Below the pieces are notes generated by a model that worked only from the letters and a program-made list of their open reading frames with translations, did not search any database and was not told the origin of the DNA. From positions 1,550,001-1,614,000 of the forward strand of contig CAJSYZ010000005.1 in the NCBI GenBank assembly GCA_910574455.1: a stretch of 64,000 nt of DNA, in the 5' to 3' direction. Below, piece after piece: positions 1-11,639 of this stretch; positions within the stretch are counted from its first letter, which is position 1; every line of letters starts with the position of its first letter. The translations under genes were made by a program, and so were the position numbers. Source of the stretch: Trichaptum fuscoviolaceum (Eukaryota > Basidiomycota > Agaricomycetes > Hymenochaetales > Trichaptaceae).

Positions 1-1929
1 CTCGCGCGCCGCCGTAGTCGAAGCCCGAAGACAAGAAACAGAAAGAAACCGCAAGAAATCCGTGAGGCTGTTGAGCCCGTCCGTCGACACCGTCGCCGCC
101 GCAGATTCTCGCTCTCGCTCACACGTCGTGATGGTAGGGAAAATGAAGTAAATTTTCACACGGTGTTACAGGTGGCGACTAACACAAGTTAATACCGCGT
201 GTGAACCGGCTACTCCGGCCACGCAAACTACCCCGGAACCGTTGTCTTTGTCCCCGTCCCTCAATTGGCAACCCAATTCCCACGCCACTTGCGCACGTCG
301 TCACACTCTAAGTGTCCGGCCGGTCGCATGTCCGCAACCATGTCCGCACGCTCGTTTGCTTGTCCACCCATTGCATTGTCTTTTGTGTGATCGCCGGCGA
401 GCTCTGTGCCTTGGATGCACTACTACTCGTGCTCAGGTACAGTTTTCCCTTCGCTATTTGGCTTCGAGTGTCGGCCGGGAGCCTTTCTGCTCGTCCGGTG
501 TCCGGTGTATGCACCCGGATTCCGTCCGGATGCCTCTGCTGTGTCCGGCGGGCGTCGTACGAACACTGGACGCAGTCCAGGTGTTACACCGGTCAGAAAC
601 GAACTTAAAATGCCGGCTACCAAAGAATTGACACTTACTGTGGCACCGACCTGTGTGTCCATGCCAGTCAACAATGACTTCTTGACCTTGACACTCTTAC
701 TAGCCTATTGAGATGGTGTAAAGTAAGTAAACATAAACATGAAGGAATCCATTACACGTGAAGGTGGAAGAATTACCACATCAACCTGGGAGTCGATGTC
801 CGGTGGCGACTTTCTCTTTCTGTTTTTTGTGACTATGATGTCCTATTTATAGGCACAAATTAGTGATCAACCCGATGTGAGGAAGGGAACGAACAGTTGC
901 TACAGCGGAAGTGAGCCTACGGTGCATCGACGCCCACACATACCTGTATACGGGGTTCCAAGGCTAGTGAATGCACCTTACAACCATAAATCAGGGGGAA
1001 ACGAGAGAAACTGGATTAAGATGGGACTTACCGGTGCGCTGAGCTGCGAATTGGCAGTTCTCTTGTTTGCATCCTGTCCAAAGATCAATTCAGCAAGCAA
1101 TGAAGGAAGGATGTAGCATGAGGATCACTGTGCTTCACTGTCTGGCACTCACCTGTCCCACCTGGTTTTGTCTCGTTGTTCTTATCCTCAAGTACGGAAA
1201 GGGATTGGTTAGTAGATTGGAAAAGGTAGGAATGATATGACGTCGCTTACCGTTGAAACCTGCGACCCGGAGAGAGTGTCGCGCAGCAACTTCCTTTTCT
1301 TTGAGTTCAAGTTGCTGCTACCTCCATCCTGTTCATTACACGACAGTTGGCAGAAAAATAATAACGAAGGGATATGATCAAACGGTCATGGGGTAACTGA
1401 CGTGAATCAAACAGTAATAAGTCACACTCACACTAGCTTGAGCCGGCCTTGTCAGCCTCCTCGGATCGCTTTCGCCCTACAAGCAAGGTATTCAGACTGC
1501 ATCTGCCATTCTAATGTTCCGTCAACTCACAATATTTGTGTCCGAATCGACAAAATGTGCTGTCTGTTGCACGCTGATTGAGCTATTCTTTACACCATGA
1601 TAGCTTGCGAGGGTTATTGTTTCTCCTTCATCCTCCCAAGGACTTAAGTTTTCATTGTCTTGCAATGAGATGCTGTGTCTAGTGTAGCTTGGCGTCAGCG
1701 AAGCTCATAATATGGTAACAAAGACGAGAGTGTCATCGTTGTAGGTAGAAGGAAATTTGATCCCGTTGTCGGAGCGTCATGATCCGCTTCTTTAGCATGA
1801 ACATTAGTAATCTAGTTGCCAGTGGATCAAACTATGAGCTTTAGCTGAGTCTAAATCAAGCTTCACACTTACCATTACATCGTGCATTCCAGAAATTGAT
1901 CCCGTACGCATTGCAAGATTTCAAATTTA
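1..1929. other. No supported gene
   Basis: Short open frames here (for example 242-631 and 877-1116) lack an ATG context, domain content or a sensible splice structure that I can recognise. The stretch 300-560 is enriched for the pentamer GTCCG on the plus strand, which keeps several frames open by composition. I see no RNA gene, terminal repeat or transposon end. Confidence 0.5.
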
Positions 1930-2627
1930 AACTCACAAATTGATCCCTCTCGAGTCTATCCCAGCCACCTCAAGTCCTCCATCCTCTTCACCAATGAAAG
2001 TGGATTCATCTGTGTTGCGAAGCGCCCTGGCAGGTCGCTTTGTCTTGTCGTCCCGCTTTGACGTAGCAGGCGAGTCTATTATATCCGTTTCTTCACCAGA
2101 AAGGCTCTCGTTCTGTCCGGCAGGTGCGTGAAAGAAAATGTTGCTTGGAGTGGCGGCAGATCTCGACGTCTTTGCGGTCTGCACACGGGTGCGAAATTGT
2201 TACGTTCACGGCTTCGATGGACTTATCACGGAAATGATAAGTGACCAAAGCGTTGTTGGGTGAAGTAGCAAGTACAGTATAGAGGGTCCGCTTTGTGAGG
2301 GTCTCTATACCGGAAGTCGTGGGTGAACAGAGTCTTTGGTACGTGATTGTAAAAGACTATAGGAGGATTGACTTGAGTGTCATCCTGGGGCGCTATGTAC
2401 ATGGCCTTATATACTACAGAGAACAATAGAGTGGAGCAAGGAATGAAACTACATCATCGCGGGTCAGAAGTGGAGTGAGTCCGTCATAGTGGCTCTAATT
2501 AATGGAGGATGATGTCAGATTGGAGCATAGGTGGAGTAGAGTGGAGTAGAATGATGTATCATCGGAGTGGAAGGTCCTGGGGCTCTCGGAGTGAAGGTGG
2601 AGCGAGTGGAGCCATCGGAATGTGGAG

Positions 2628-3497
2628 TCAATGATGAAAGAATGATGCAATGTGTGTACGCACATGCAGGTAGAAAGGGTGAGAGAAAAAGATGAAGGGG
2701 AACATAAACAATGTGTAAACAAGGGTAAGCAGCTTGATGCGTAACAGAAATGGAAGTTCACCTTTGGGATCTTCTTTCCTAGCCTTTTTTGCAGGCTTTC
2801 TGTTTGACGCATCCGTACTCGCCGCTTCATATTGTGAGTCAAAGTAGTCAACCTCCAAGCTTCGAAAACATCTGAAAATGTATAGGCAGTATAACTCACC
2901 AATGTCTAAGTCTTCGTTGTATTCAACTTCACAACCCGACACGTCTTTAACATCGTTCTTCGAGCCTGCTTACGCCAGTTCAAAGCTATGTAATTACTGA
3001 TCTGAGGTTGAAGACTTACTACTAGCTTCGCCCTTCGGCTTCCTACATCCACATTTTCCAGCGAGTTTAGGCACTGTTGAGCCCATCTGGGTGCGTGTCT
3101 CAAGAGCCTTCAACAAATTGTTTTCAATTTCTACGGTCTCTAGCATCGCTGCTTCTTGGTTTTCTGCTGCAGTCACCTTCTTTCGTACCTTGTCAGCTGC
3201 CTCTTGTTCTTTTGCTGCCCGTTTCTGCTCCGCAGCGAGTTTTTTCCTCTCTTTCGCGACCGCGACTTGCTGGGCCGCAGCTCTGCGGAAAGCTGCCCGT
3301 TCTTCCTTCTGTTTTTCCTTCTCCTCCTTCTCCTTCAATGCCTCATCCCGCCTCGCTGCCTGCTGTACTTTCCTTTTGTCTTTTTCTTCCTTCTCCCGCA
3401 ATATCTCCTCCTTTGTTCGTCTTGTTCTGAGTTGGTCAACTACTGCTCCGGGGTGCTGGTTATTGTTCTTAGCCCTCGTCTGTCTTCGAGTTGACAT
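2628..3497 (-). CDS. Coiled-coil protein divergent from the Plavaka transposase
   Basis: I do not recognise a named domain. Exon 1 (3497 to about 3022) encodes a 150-residue, almost uninterrupted helix rich in K, E, R and A with heptad character (repeats such as EKEEKEKQKEER), so a long coiled coil is likely. A second exon starting at 2965 continues with an acidic stretch (SGCEVEYNEDLDI). A third open stretch around 2770-2860 has a nuclear-signal-like KPAKKARK cluster, but its frame relative to exon 2 is ambiguous. A further open stretch on the same strand at 1933-2184 may be a later exon. The gene is head-to-head with the transposase, with about 350 bp between the starts, filled by short repeats. 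Its role as a second protein of the element is an inference from position. Confidence 0.5.
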
Positions 3498-3599
3498 TTT
3501 GTGCAGTGTTTTGAGACTTGGGTGATAATAAGATGGATCGAAGGTGCTAGTTCAAGATCAGGGAGGCGGGGGGCGTCTATCTTAGACAAGTTGAAAATT

Positions 3600-3810
3600 T
3601 ACGCCCACTCACTCAGGCTGCCACTGGCCAGGCTGCCACAGTGTGTGACTTACTACTACTAGTAGTACTAGTACTAGTACTCACTGGCACTCAGGCTGGC
3701 ACTGCACTCAGGCTGGCAGCCTTACCGTACTACCAGTAGTACTAGTAGTACTATGACTAATTTAAACTCAGGTTCAAGTTCACTCACTGCCAGCCTGCTG
3801 GCACTCAGCT
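3600..3810. repeat. Composite short-motif array between divergent element genes
   Basis: The stretch is built from repeated short words: CACTCAGGCTGGCA-type units, CTGCCACTGGC, the palindromic TACTAGTAGTACTA family and TCAAGTTCA. The same words fill 11640-12830 and parts of 7860-8170. The array lies exactly between the start of the coiled-coil gene and the transposase start, so it could hold the shared promoter, transposase-binding subterminal repeats, or both. I could not find a convincing CACTA terminus. Confidence 0.75.
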
Positions 3811-3852
3811 GTGAGTCCCAATCATCGACATGTACTACTGAAGGTTACATTG

Positions 3853-6800
3853 ATGCCAGCGACACGGAAAAAGCACGATCCCCTTCATTTTCCACCAACT
3901 ATTCGATGCACCTTGCCCAGCTGTAGTAGGACGTTCAAGAGTCAATCTGGAAGAGCAAGACATGAATATTCAGCTCATCCGATGTCATCCGTGGCAAGAT
4001 CTACTGCCTGTGGTCACGACTACTATGATCCTTCACCTATTCGACCCACACGAGCTCCAACTCCTCAACCTCTACCGAGGTCGTCCGAACTTCCAACAGA
4101 GGGTCATTTTGAGAGCGGCCCTGACTCCTACGATTACGATATTTCCATGCTTACACAGGATATCTCGATGCTCAGTATAGGCCGAGACGAGCTGCTTCAA
4201 GACCTAGACAGACCTGATTCTCTGTCCCATTCTGGCACCGGAAGTGACAGTGGCCGTAGTGCATCCTCTGAAGATTTGGACTTCGACGTTGGAGATCATG
4301 AGGAGAGTGATGGTGACCTAAAGGTGTATCACAGATATATGAATGGTGCGCACCAAGTATATTGTCCTCGGTTTGATAGCACTCTGATGAAAAACATCGT
4401 GCAGCCACCCCGTGTGATGCGGAAGGAAACAACTTAGAAAACGACGAACCACCTGTTCCGCGAAATGAACCTGCACCAAATGACTGGTCTCCCTATTCGT
4501 GCCGAGCAGATTTTGAGCTCGCAGACTTTCTTTATCGCGATGAGCAAATGTCTGCTGGTAATATAACAAAGCTTCTCGGAATCATGAAGGCTTACCAGCG
4601 AATTCAGTCTGTGAAGAACGCGAAATCTGGCGGATATTCTGAGTTGGACGTAACTAAGCCCGACGATGACTCAGATCTGGATCCCACTAGTACGCTACTC
4701 GATGGAGACGCACAAAAGTTGTACAATGTCATTGACGCTACGAGAGTTGGTGATGTGCCTTGGAAATCCTTTAGTAACTTCTACACGGACAACAATGGCC
4801 AAAAAGCGACAGACGAGAACACCGAGTCATGGAAGAGGAAAGGATATGATGTATGGTATCGGGATCCCTTGGAAGTGATCCGAAATTTGGTGGATAATAC
4901 GGCTTTAGAAGGCGAATTCGACTATGTCCCATTTCGTGAATATCAGCCAAAGGAGGAATCTGATGACATCAATGACAAAGAACGAGTGTTCAGAAATTAC
5001 ATGTCCGGAAATTTTGCTTGGGAACAGGCTGTAGGTCATGACTCATGAACTCGCAGGAAACATACTGATTATCCTTGACTTAGAATAAGATCTACGCCGA
5101 AGATAAAGCAGTCCATGGATCTATGTTCGTTCCGGTGATCTTGGGGAGCGACAAGACAACAGTTTCCGTTGGAACTGGCAACAACAAATATTATCCGTTA
5201 TATCTCTCAATAGGAAATGTATCAAACAAGGCCCGGCGGTCCCAAAAGTTGAATACAGTCCAGCTTGTAGCATTTTTAGCAATACCAAAGAGTGTGTGTC
5301 AAAAACTGAGCCATTCAATTGTGTTTTGACGCTTTTTTGCAGCTGAGCGACAGTACGAAAAGTCAGATGACTTCCGTCGCTTTAGACATCAAATTTTTCA
5401 TTCATCTATATCGAGAATCTTGAGTTCACTGAAGACCGCCATGTCCATAAACAATGAACAGACCATTCTCCGGTGCCCTGATGGTCACTTGCGTAGGTCG
5501 GTTCTCGGACTCGGCTCGTATATAGCCGATTATCCGGAACAGGTGAGTCTATGCGCAATATGCACTGGATGGTGCTGCAAGTAAGTACCATCCTTTCCAA
5601 AATCGCATAGGAGTCTGAGGAAATGGCTTACGGTGGCTATATAGATGCACAGCTCCCCACAAGGACCTAGATAATCCGGAGTTTGCATCAAATCCTCGAA
5701 CAAAAGAGCTACACGAACGATTGATAGAGCAGGTAAATGACAACAACTTAACCAGAGCAACAATTCGCAAAGAGTATGGGTTCCACCAAGATATCGTGGT
5801 ATGTGCTCCAAATTCTCCATTGGATGCGCTTCTAAGAACTATGTTTTCCCGTAGCCCTTCACCAATGACTTTCCGCGCGCAGATATATGCGATCTCATTT
5901 CTCCGGACCTATTGCACCAAATCATCAAAGGTGTTTTCAAGGATCATCTTGTCGAGTGGATATGCCAGAGCTTGACCACAACAGAGCTGGATATTGTGGA
6001 TAAAAGGTGCCATTCTCAAACAATTTGTATAATATGAATACTATCGCTGACCTCCGCGTAGAATCAGAGTCGCTGCTCCTTTTCCTGGACTACGTAGATT
6101 CCCCGAAGGCCGAGGCTTCAAGCAATGGACAGGCAATGATTCAAAGGCACTTATGAAAGTATGTGATTTTTCCTTCTTGTTCGAGGCGGTCGTTTGCTGA
6201 TAGTAGTCGATGTAAACCGCTTAGGTGTATCTTCCGGCTATTGTGGGCATTGTGCAGGATGATATAATTCATGCATTGAGTGCATTTCTCGACTTCTGTT
6301 ATCTTGTGCGTCGGTACACGATTACAGCCTCAACACTTGATCAGATCAAAGCCTCTCTGGATTGCTTTCATCAATATCGGCAAATATTCATAGCTATGGG
6401 TATCCGGGACAACTTCTCACTACCACGACAGCATGCCATGGTCCACTATCCTACAATGATTCCTCTGTTCGCTGCACCGAGTGGACTATGTTCATCGATC
6501 ACAGAGAATAAGCACATTTACGCGGTCAAGGAAACATGGCGACGCTCAAACAAAAATGATCCCTTGGGTCAGATGATCACAGCAAACCAACGACTCAGTA
6601 AACTTATTGCATCAAGGGCAGACTTCAAAAGGCGTGGAATGCTGGATGATACGTTAGCCGAGGCTTCGTGGAGAGCTTTGCGAGATGTTTTGCGCAAGAA
6701 TATGTCGTCAGAGTCAGAGTCGGATGACGCTGAGAGGGACCCTGATGCCAGTGGGGGAGAGCAGATGCAACAACGTGACGTATTAGTAGTAGGTGAAGCT

Positions 6801-7857
6801 GATGATACAGATGACTTCTTCGATGCCATTGTGGGTATTCAAGAGCTCAACGAAATTGCAGATTTGGACGATTCTGAAAGTTTAATAGATGAGCCACAGC
6901 GTGGTGCGGTTCATGGCGTAGGAAATGCTGAACGCCAGCTCCGCTTGGGTGGCGGGAATGACCCTTTGAGCTTTACGTTAATGGCTTCGAAAAAACGTTA
7001 GTGAAACATCCTTTTGGTGCTGCAAATCCAACTTGTTTATTGTTATCCTTGCAGAGTCCAGTAAAGTGTACCCTAAACAGCTCGATGCTCTCGCGGCAAT
7101 AGAAGGCTATCCAGAACTTCGACAACTCCGACAACTCATCAAGAAACACTTATTCAACAAGTACGAAAGTTGTAACACCAACTCAAAGTGTTCTGCTACT
7201 ACTAGTAGTAGCAGGCAAGCCAAATTAAACTACAACGGATTTGAACACTATAAACTGGATATTAGCAATGACTTTTCAATTTTCCATTCAGCCACCGCGT
7301 TCTTTGCGTATCGTGGTGAATCGATCCCTATAGAACAAGCAATGAGGGAGGTGATCAGGTCCAGTCCCTCTTGGCGCGGAAAACCTCGACGAGATGCAGT
7401 TCTTGTCCGAGGTGGTTCCCGCAAACAGGGGTTCGCAGGAATGAGAGTTGCCAGGGTTATACTTTTTTTCTCATTCACCGTTAAAGTGGAACGTCAGGAA
7501 TGCGCTCTCGTCCAGTTTTTCAAGCGTGTTGGAGAATCGCCCGACCCGAAAACAAGAATGTGGATAGTTGAACCAGCATATGAGTTGGAGAGCTCTACCG
7601 CCTGTGTCGGACGCTGTCCCGGAGTGAATGACAGTGGCAGACATCACTATCACCGTGACTGCAAGGCTCCGAAGCTGTCTGTGATAGATATAGGGGACAT
7701 CTTTCGTTTAGCTCACCTCCTTGGGGTCCCGAAGGGTGACGAATCTCCTCCGAAGTCATTGACACCTGAGGAATCCCTGGACTTTTACGATAGATTCTAC
7801 GTTAACAGATTTGCTGACATGCACATGCACGAAACATTGTACGAAACTAGACAATGA
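3853..7857 (+). CDS. Plavaka-type (CMC superfamily) DDE transposase
   Basis: Predicted nuclear transposase. The ATG at 3853 starts MPATRKKHD and is followed by a C2H2 zinc finger (C-x4-C-x12-H-x4-H) near residues 20-45, an acidic linker, and the long Plavaka core. Core landmarks are NDWSPY, LADFLYRDEQMSAGN, GDVPWKSF, FVPVILGSDKTTVSV (candidate first catalytic D), YPLYLSIGN, ADYPEQ, SPDLLHQIIKG (near the second D), GLRRFPEGRGFKQWTG, SLPRQHAMVHY and CSSITENKHI (candidate catalytic E). Introns join in frame, for example 4346-4404, the donor after YPEQ, and the one ending just before QSSKVYPKQLD near 7050. I found no stop or frameshift that splicing does not remove, so the gene may be functional. 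Family assignment is from remembered family motifs; no search was run. Confidence 0.88.
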
Positions 7858-8306
7858 TTACTACTAACTTGAAGTAAAGCTTTTCAATTAGCATACACAA
7901 CCTTGAATGTACTATATTGAAACTTACGAGTGAGGACTCGGATATGGCAATGAAACAAAAGGATGTACTAGACGAAACAGACCTTAGTACTACGTATGTA
8001 ACGTAGTACTACACTGGCATTGCAGCATTGGCTCTTAAAGACTAGTAGTACCATGACACTGTTTTAACTTCAACTTCAAGTTATGGTGTTCTTGGCTTGC
8101 TTTCAAGTTGTACAGTATACTACTAGTGGTACACTGGCAATGATATCATGGCAGTAGTATTTCATTCAGGTTGGTCAAGGCAATGTTATTATCAGCAAAT
8201 CACAAAGCGACACAAGGAAAAACTGTAGACACTAGCATAGCGCAAAGATTACATGGGAACTCCAAGTCATAGCTTCACCTCCGAGTCCAGCTCTGCCCCG
8301 CAACAG
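7858..8306. repeat. Spacer between convergent element genes, motif-array type
   Basis: AT-richer spacer between the transposase stop and the stop of the convergent minus-strand gene. It contains scattered copies of the short words found in the two larger arrays (TACTACTAGTGG, ACTGGCAATG, TTCAACTTCAAG, AGTAGTACC). No gene is seen. Confidence 0.55.
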
Positions 8307-11300
8307 CTAGTTGTGGTGACTGTTTCTATTAGAAGACCTTTCTTCCTGCTTGCCATTAGGAAGATACATCGGTGTGCAAATATCCTCAGGCTTTTGGTTC
8401 ATCACTTCGCTTAGATAATCGCGATACTGTGAGTTGTAGATCTCTCCCGGTGATAAACTCGTCCTGGCAGTCGAAGCCCCGGCCGTAACCCTCGCTCCGG
8501 GTGGTATATCGTTACATATCTCGAGCACCGTTGCTATCAGTTGGTCTTGAAATTTATCATAGTGGGTACTATTGTGGGTATCCTTCAAGTCTACGTAAGC
8601 CGTGAACTTCTCAATAGAGTCAAGGACTGCGTCAGTCCTCTCCTCCCGAGCATGTATGATATCGTTCATTACGTAGCGGATTGAACGGGATAGCTGGTTA
8701 CCCATGACTGTGTGGAAAAGATCCTCGTTGAGGACTATTTGCAACCACCTCTTGACGACTTTAAAACCATGTATCAACTCCTGTCGAGATCCCAGGCCCC
8801 TTTTCTCATTTCCCGCACTTTCCCGCCAAGGATCCCGACATGAGCAGACAATCCCGCGGGGAGAATCCCGCCATTGGATTCCCCGCGCGAAACCCCTTTC
8901 CCGACTCGCACGATCCCCCGCAAGATCCCCCGCTCACGTGACCTATCCCGCACCACCGTCCCGACCACCATGCACGCATACACACATTCATTTACGACGA
9001 CCCGCCACGGCACACGTACATTCACTTATCAACATACGCTCATTAATCCGTTAGTACCTCAAGGTGACGACCTGCAACAGTCTGGCATACCTAGTCTGGC
9101 TAGTCGCGGCCCCGGACCGGACGCTGACGTCCACGGACAGGCCGTAACCATCTGGAGAGACGGGATAGACATGCCTAGCAGTGCGGTCGTAGCATGTATC
9201 GTTTGTAGTAGATAGGTGCGCATTGCGCAAGGACACTTAGCGTAGATTAACTATACAGTCTTTACGAAGTAGATAAATAGCTGTAGACATCGTAAGGAGC
9301 ACCCCACTTTTGACCTCTTGTGGAGTGCTTCCTTAGGTGCGATCTCTCTCTTTTCTCCTGTGTAGTTAGTTGCGCAATACTTACTTGTGGAGTGCTTCCT
9401 TAGGGATCCGCTTACTTGACGTTCAAAGCAGTGAAGAGTCCTAGCTGGCCTTGAGAATCCCGCGACGCGCCTGGATAGAATCCCGCGCGTTTCCCGCCTG
9501 AATTCCCACGCTCGTTCCCAGTCGCGAATCCAGATTCCCGAACGCGGGTTCTTGTCGCGAATTCCAGTTTCCCGAAACTGTTTCCCGCTACAATTCCCGA
9601 CGGTCGTAACAACTCCCGCTGAATCTTTTCCAAACGACGGACATCTCGTAAGTCGAGTTTGTTCAAAAAATCAGCGAAAGAGGGATTAGGCCCCAAGGCC
9701 TTCAAGGTCCTTTTCATGTCTTCAACAGATTTGATGTGAAGGTCGTCGGCCATAACAAAGTTCGGCACTTCTTCACCGTTATGGAGTGCGCGGACCTTGT
9801 CCCAAAGTGTGAGCGCCAGTCTCCGTCCAATCTCCGAGTCTTTAAAGACTAGATGCTTGTGAACGTCAGGCTGAGGGCGTACCTGAGGCAATCCCCCAAA
9901 CAGTTGGACCGCAGGCGTTACGAAAGTTCCTGGGTTGTCCACCGTCATTGAGTAGAGCCTTTCCTGTGCATTGGGCTTGAAATTAAACTGAAGAGCTGCC
10001 GATTGTTGGAGGAGTTTGTCAATTTCTACGATGAAATCGTAAAGTGCGTTGTAATGGAGCTGGAAATATGGTAGAAAGAACCGGAAAGCAGTTAATTTGT
10101 TCACCTGAGATGCGTCGAATGGCAGGTTTTGACGTTGCCGAGCTTCACGATTCAGGATAAATTTGACATGTGGTGGGTCTTTTACCACAGTGTAGGATAT
10201 TTCTTCCGGTTCCGGGGAACGACTCGAAGTCGGAGGTGGCAAGTAAACTCGAAGGTATCGTTCAAAGTGTTCATGCATGACGACAGACAATGTCTTAAAG
10301 TTGGCGGCAAAGTAATTGAGAGTGCCGGGAACAGAATTCAGTGAGTACTTGGTTCTCAGTATCTCCTCGCCAGTGAAATCAAGGACAATTGCACACCTTC
10401 CCGGAGGTAGGTCAGTAGATTATCTGTAAGCTTCCTCATTCTTACAGCGTCGCCTGCTTGCCGTGACTAACAAGGGTATGTTTTTAGATGTCACTCTTTT
10501 TAGAAATGTGATCATGTTACTTACCCCAGACATTTTGTCTTCCACGAGATCGATTGACGCTGATACGTCATTTAAAGTATCTGCAACGTTCTTCTGGACT
10601 CCTTCCATCACGGCAAACCTCTTCTCCAAATCCGTAACTCGAGCCCTCAATTCATTGGAATCCTTTTTATGAAATTCCTCCCATTTTTTCAGCTTCTTGG
10701 TCAAGTCCTGCAGCTGCTTGACTCCTGCATTTGGATCGTCTAAGGGCTCGAGCTCAGAGGGGGTTGGCGAATGAGATGAACTCTTTGGGATCAAGTGAGC
10801 CGATTCGATGTTTTCTGTGCCAGTGAAGGGTTAGCTTTGGACACAGACTATGATAGAAAAGGGAGGAAGAATGCGTTACCTTCGCTTGGATCGACGTTAT
10901 CAACTTGAGAATCCGATACTCCAATTGCCGGCGAACTGCGCATAGATTTTTGGGCAGCAGACACTTTAGAACGCAAATCCGACAACATGTCATTTGGAGT
11001 ACTACGTGGGCTGCGGCTGAATCGAGGCCGAGGAGTAGGTGAAGGGGTTGAAGGCTTGAGGACGCTAATTTGAAGAACCCTCTTATTTGGAATAGTCGGA
11101 TTGTTCTGTGCGACGTCCCGGGAGGAGGGAAAGGAACTCGGTGGATCAGAGTTCCAGACACGCCTCCGAGTCTCCCCTCGATAGCCATTGGCGCCAAAGT
11201 ATGTTCCAAGTTCTTCACGCGGTGTATAACTGTTGTGTACGTGTTGTGCGCTGCCTCTATAGTCGCGGTTCGAGTCCGCAGGGTATGAAGAGCTGGTCCT

Positions 11301-11596
11301 GTCTTGGTATTGCCCACTGGCGCTGGTAAGGCTCGGCCCCGGAGTGCTCGTGAGACTGTGCTCATAAAGTCTCCATTTATTACTTCTGTTCTTGCTGTGC
11401 CAGTCCTTCTGTGAATACGGCGGTGAATAGGAACGTTCACGGCCCTTCGAGTACCGATTACGACTGGAACGATGCTCCGACTCGGATTCGGATTCTTCGA
11501 AATAATTGTCAGAACCGGCGAGGGGTCCGACTCAAACTCAGGCTCACCTTCACTTTTCGGGCTGCGCTGACGCTTCTTACTATTGTATGATGGCAT
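8307..11596 (-). pseudogene. Uncharacterised coiled-coil gene split by a solo LTR
   Basis: Minus-strand multi-exon gene, convergent with the transposase. Exon 1 (11596-11548) starts MPSYNSKKRQRSPKSEG. A 53-nt intron (11495-11547) leads to a serine/arginine/proline-rich exon (11494-10880). The next exon (10814-10525) encodes a coiled coil (KQLQDLTKKLKKWEEFHKK onward). The exon from 10466 gives MRKLTDNLLTYLREG. A folded-looking region follows (SVVMHEHFERYLRVYLPP to RRLEKIQREL). At 9611-8782 an LTR interrupts the frame; the gene resumes with IHGFKVVKRWLQIVL and ends at 8307. Near 10385-10405 the frame also changes without good splice sites, so a second lesion is possible. No known domain is recognised. 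Position suggests it belongs to the Plavaka-type element. Confidence 0.6.
8782..9611 (-). mobile_element. Solo LTR (Ty3/Gypsy-like), 830 bp
   Basis: Read on the minus strand, the element starts TGTTACGACCGTCGGG and ends GGGATCTCGACA, that is TG...CA. It is flanked by the 5-bp direct repeat ACTCC (8777-8781 and 9612-9616). No internal coding region is present, so this is a solo LTR left by LTR-LTR recombination. A close copy lies at 48778-49595. The LTR is full of TTCCCG/CGGGAA words. Assignment to Ty3/Gypsy rests on the TGTTACGACC-type start and is tentative; the LTR and duplication are seen directly. Confidence 0.92.
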
Positions 11597-11639
11597 AACT
11601 GCAAACTGGAGGAGTCTCAGGCTTGCCGTGAGTAGTGAT

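Noticed and set aside
242..631. 129-residue plus-strand frame
   Set aside because: It starts at a non-ATG codon, has biased composition from the GTCCG-rich DNA and no domain; two other frames are open over the same stretch.
9051..9236. Frames inside the solo LTR
   Set aside because: The same frames occur in both LTR copies only because the LTR is repeated; no retrotransposon protein motif is present.
11262..11285. Sequence like a tRNA B box (GGTTCGAGTCC)
   Set aside because: It lies inside a coding exon on the other strand and no cloverleaf or A box fits at the right distance.
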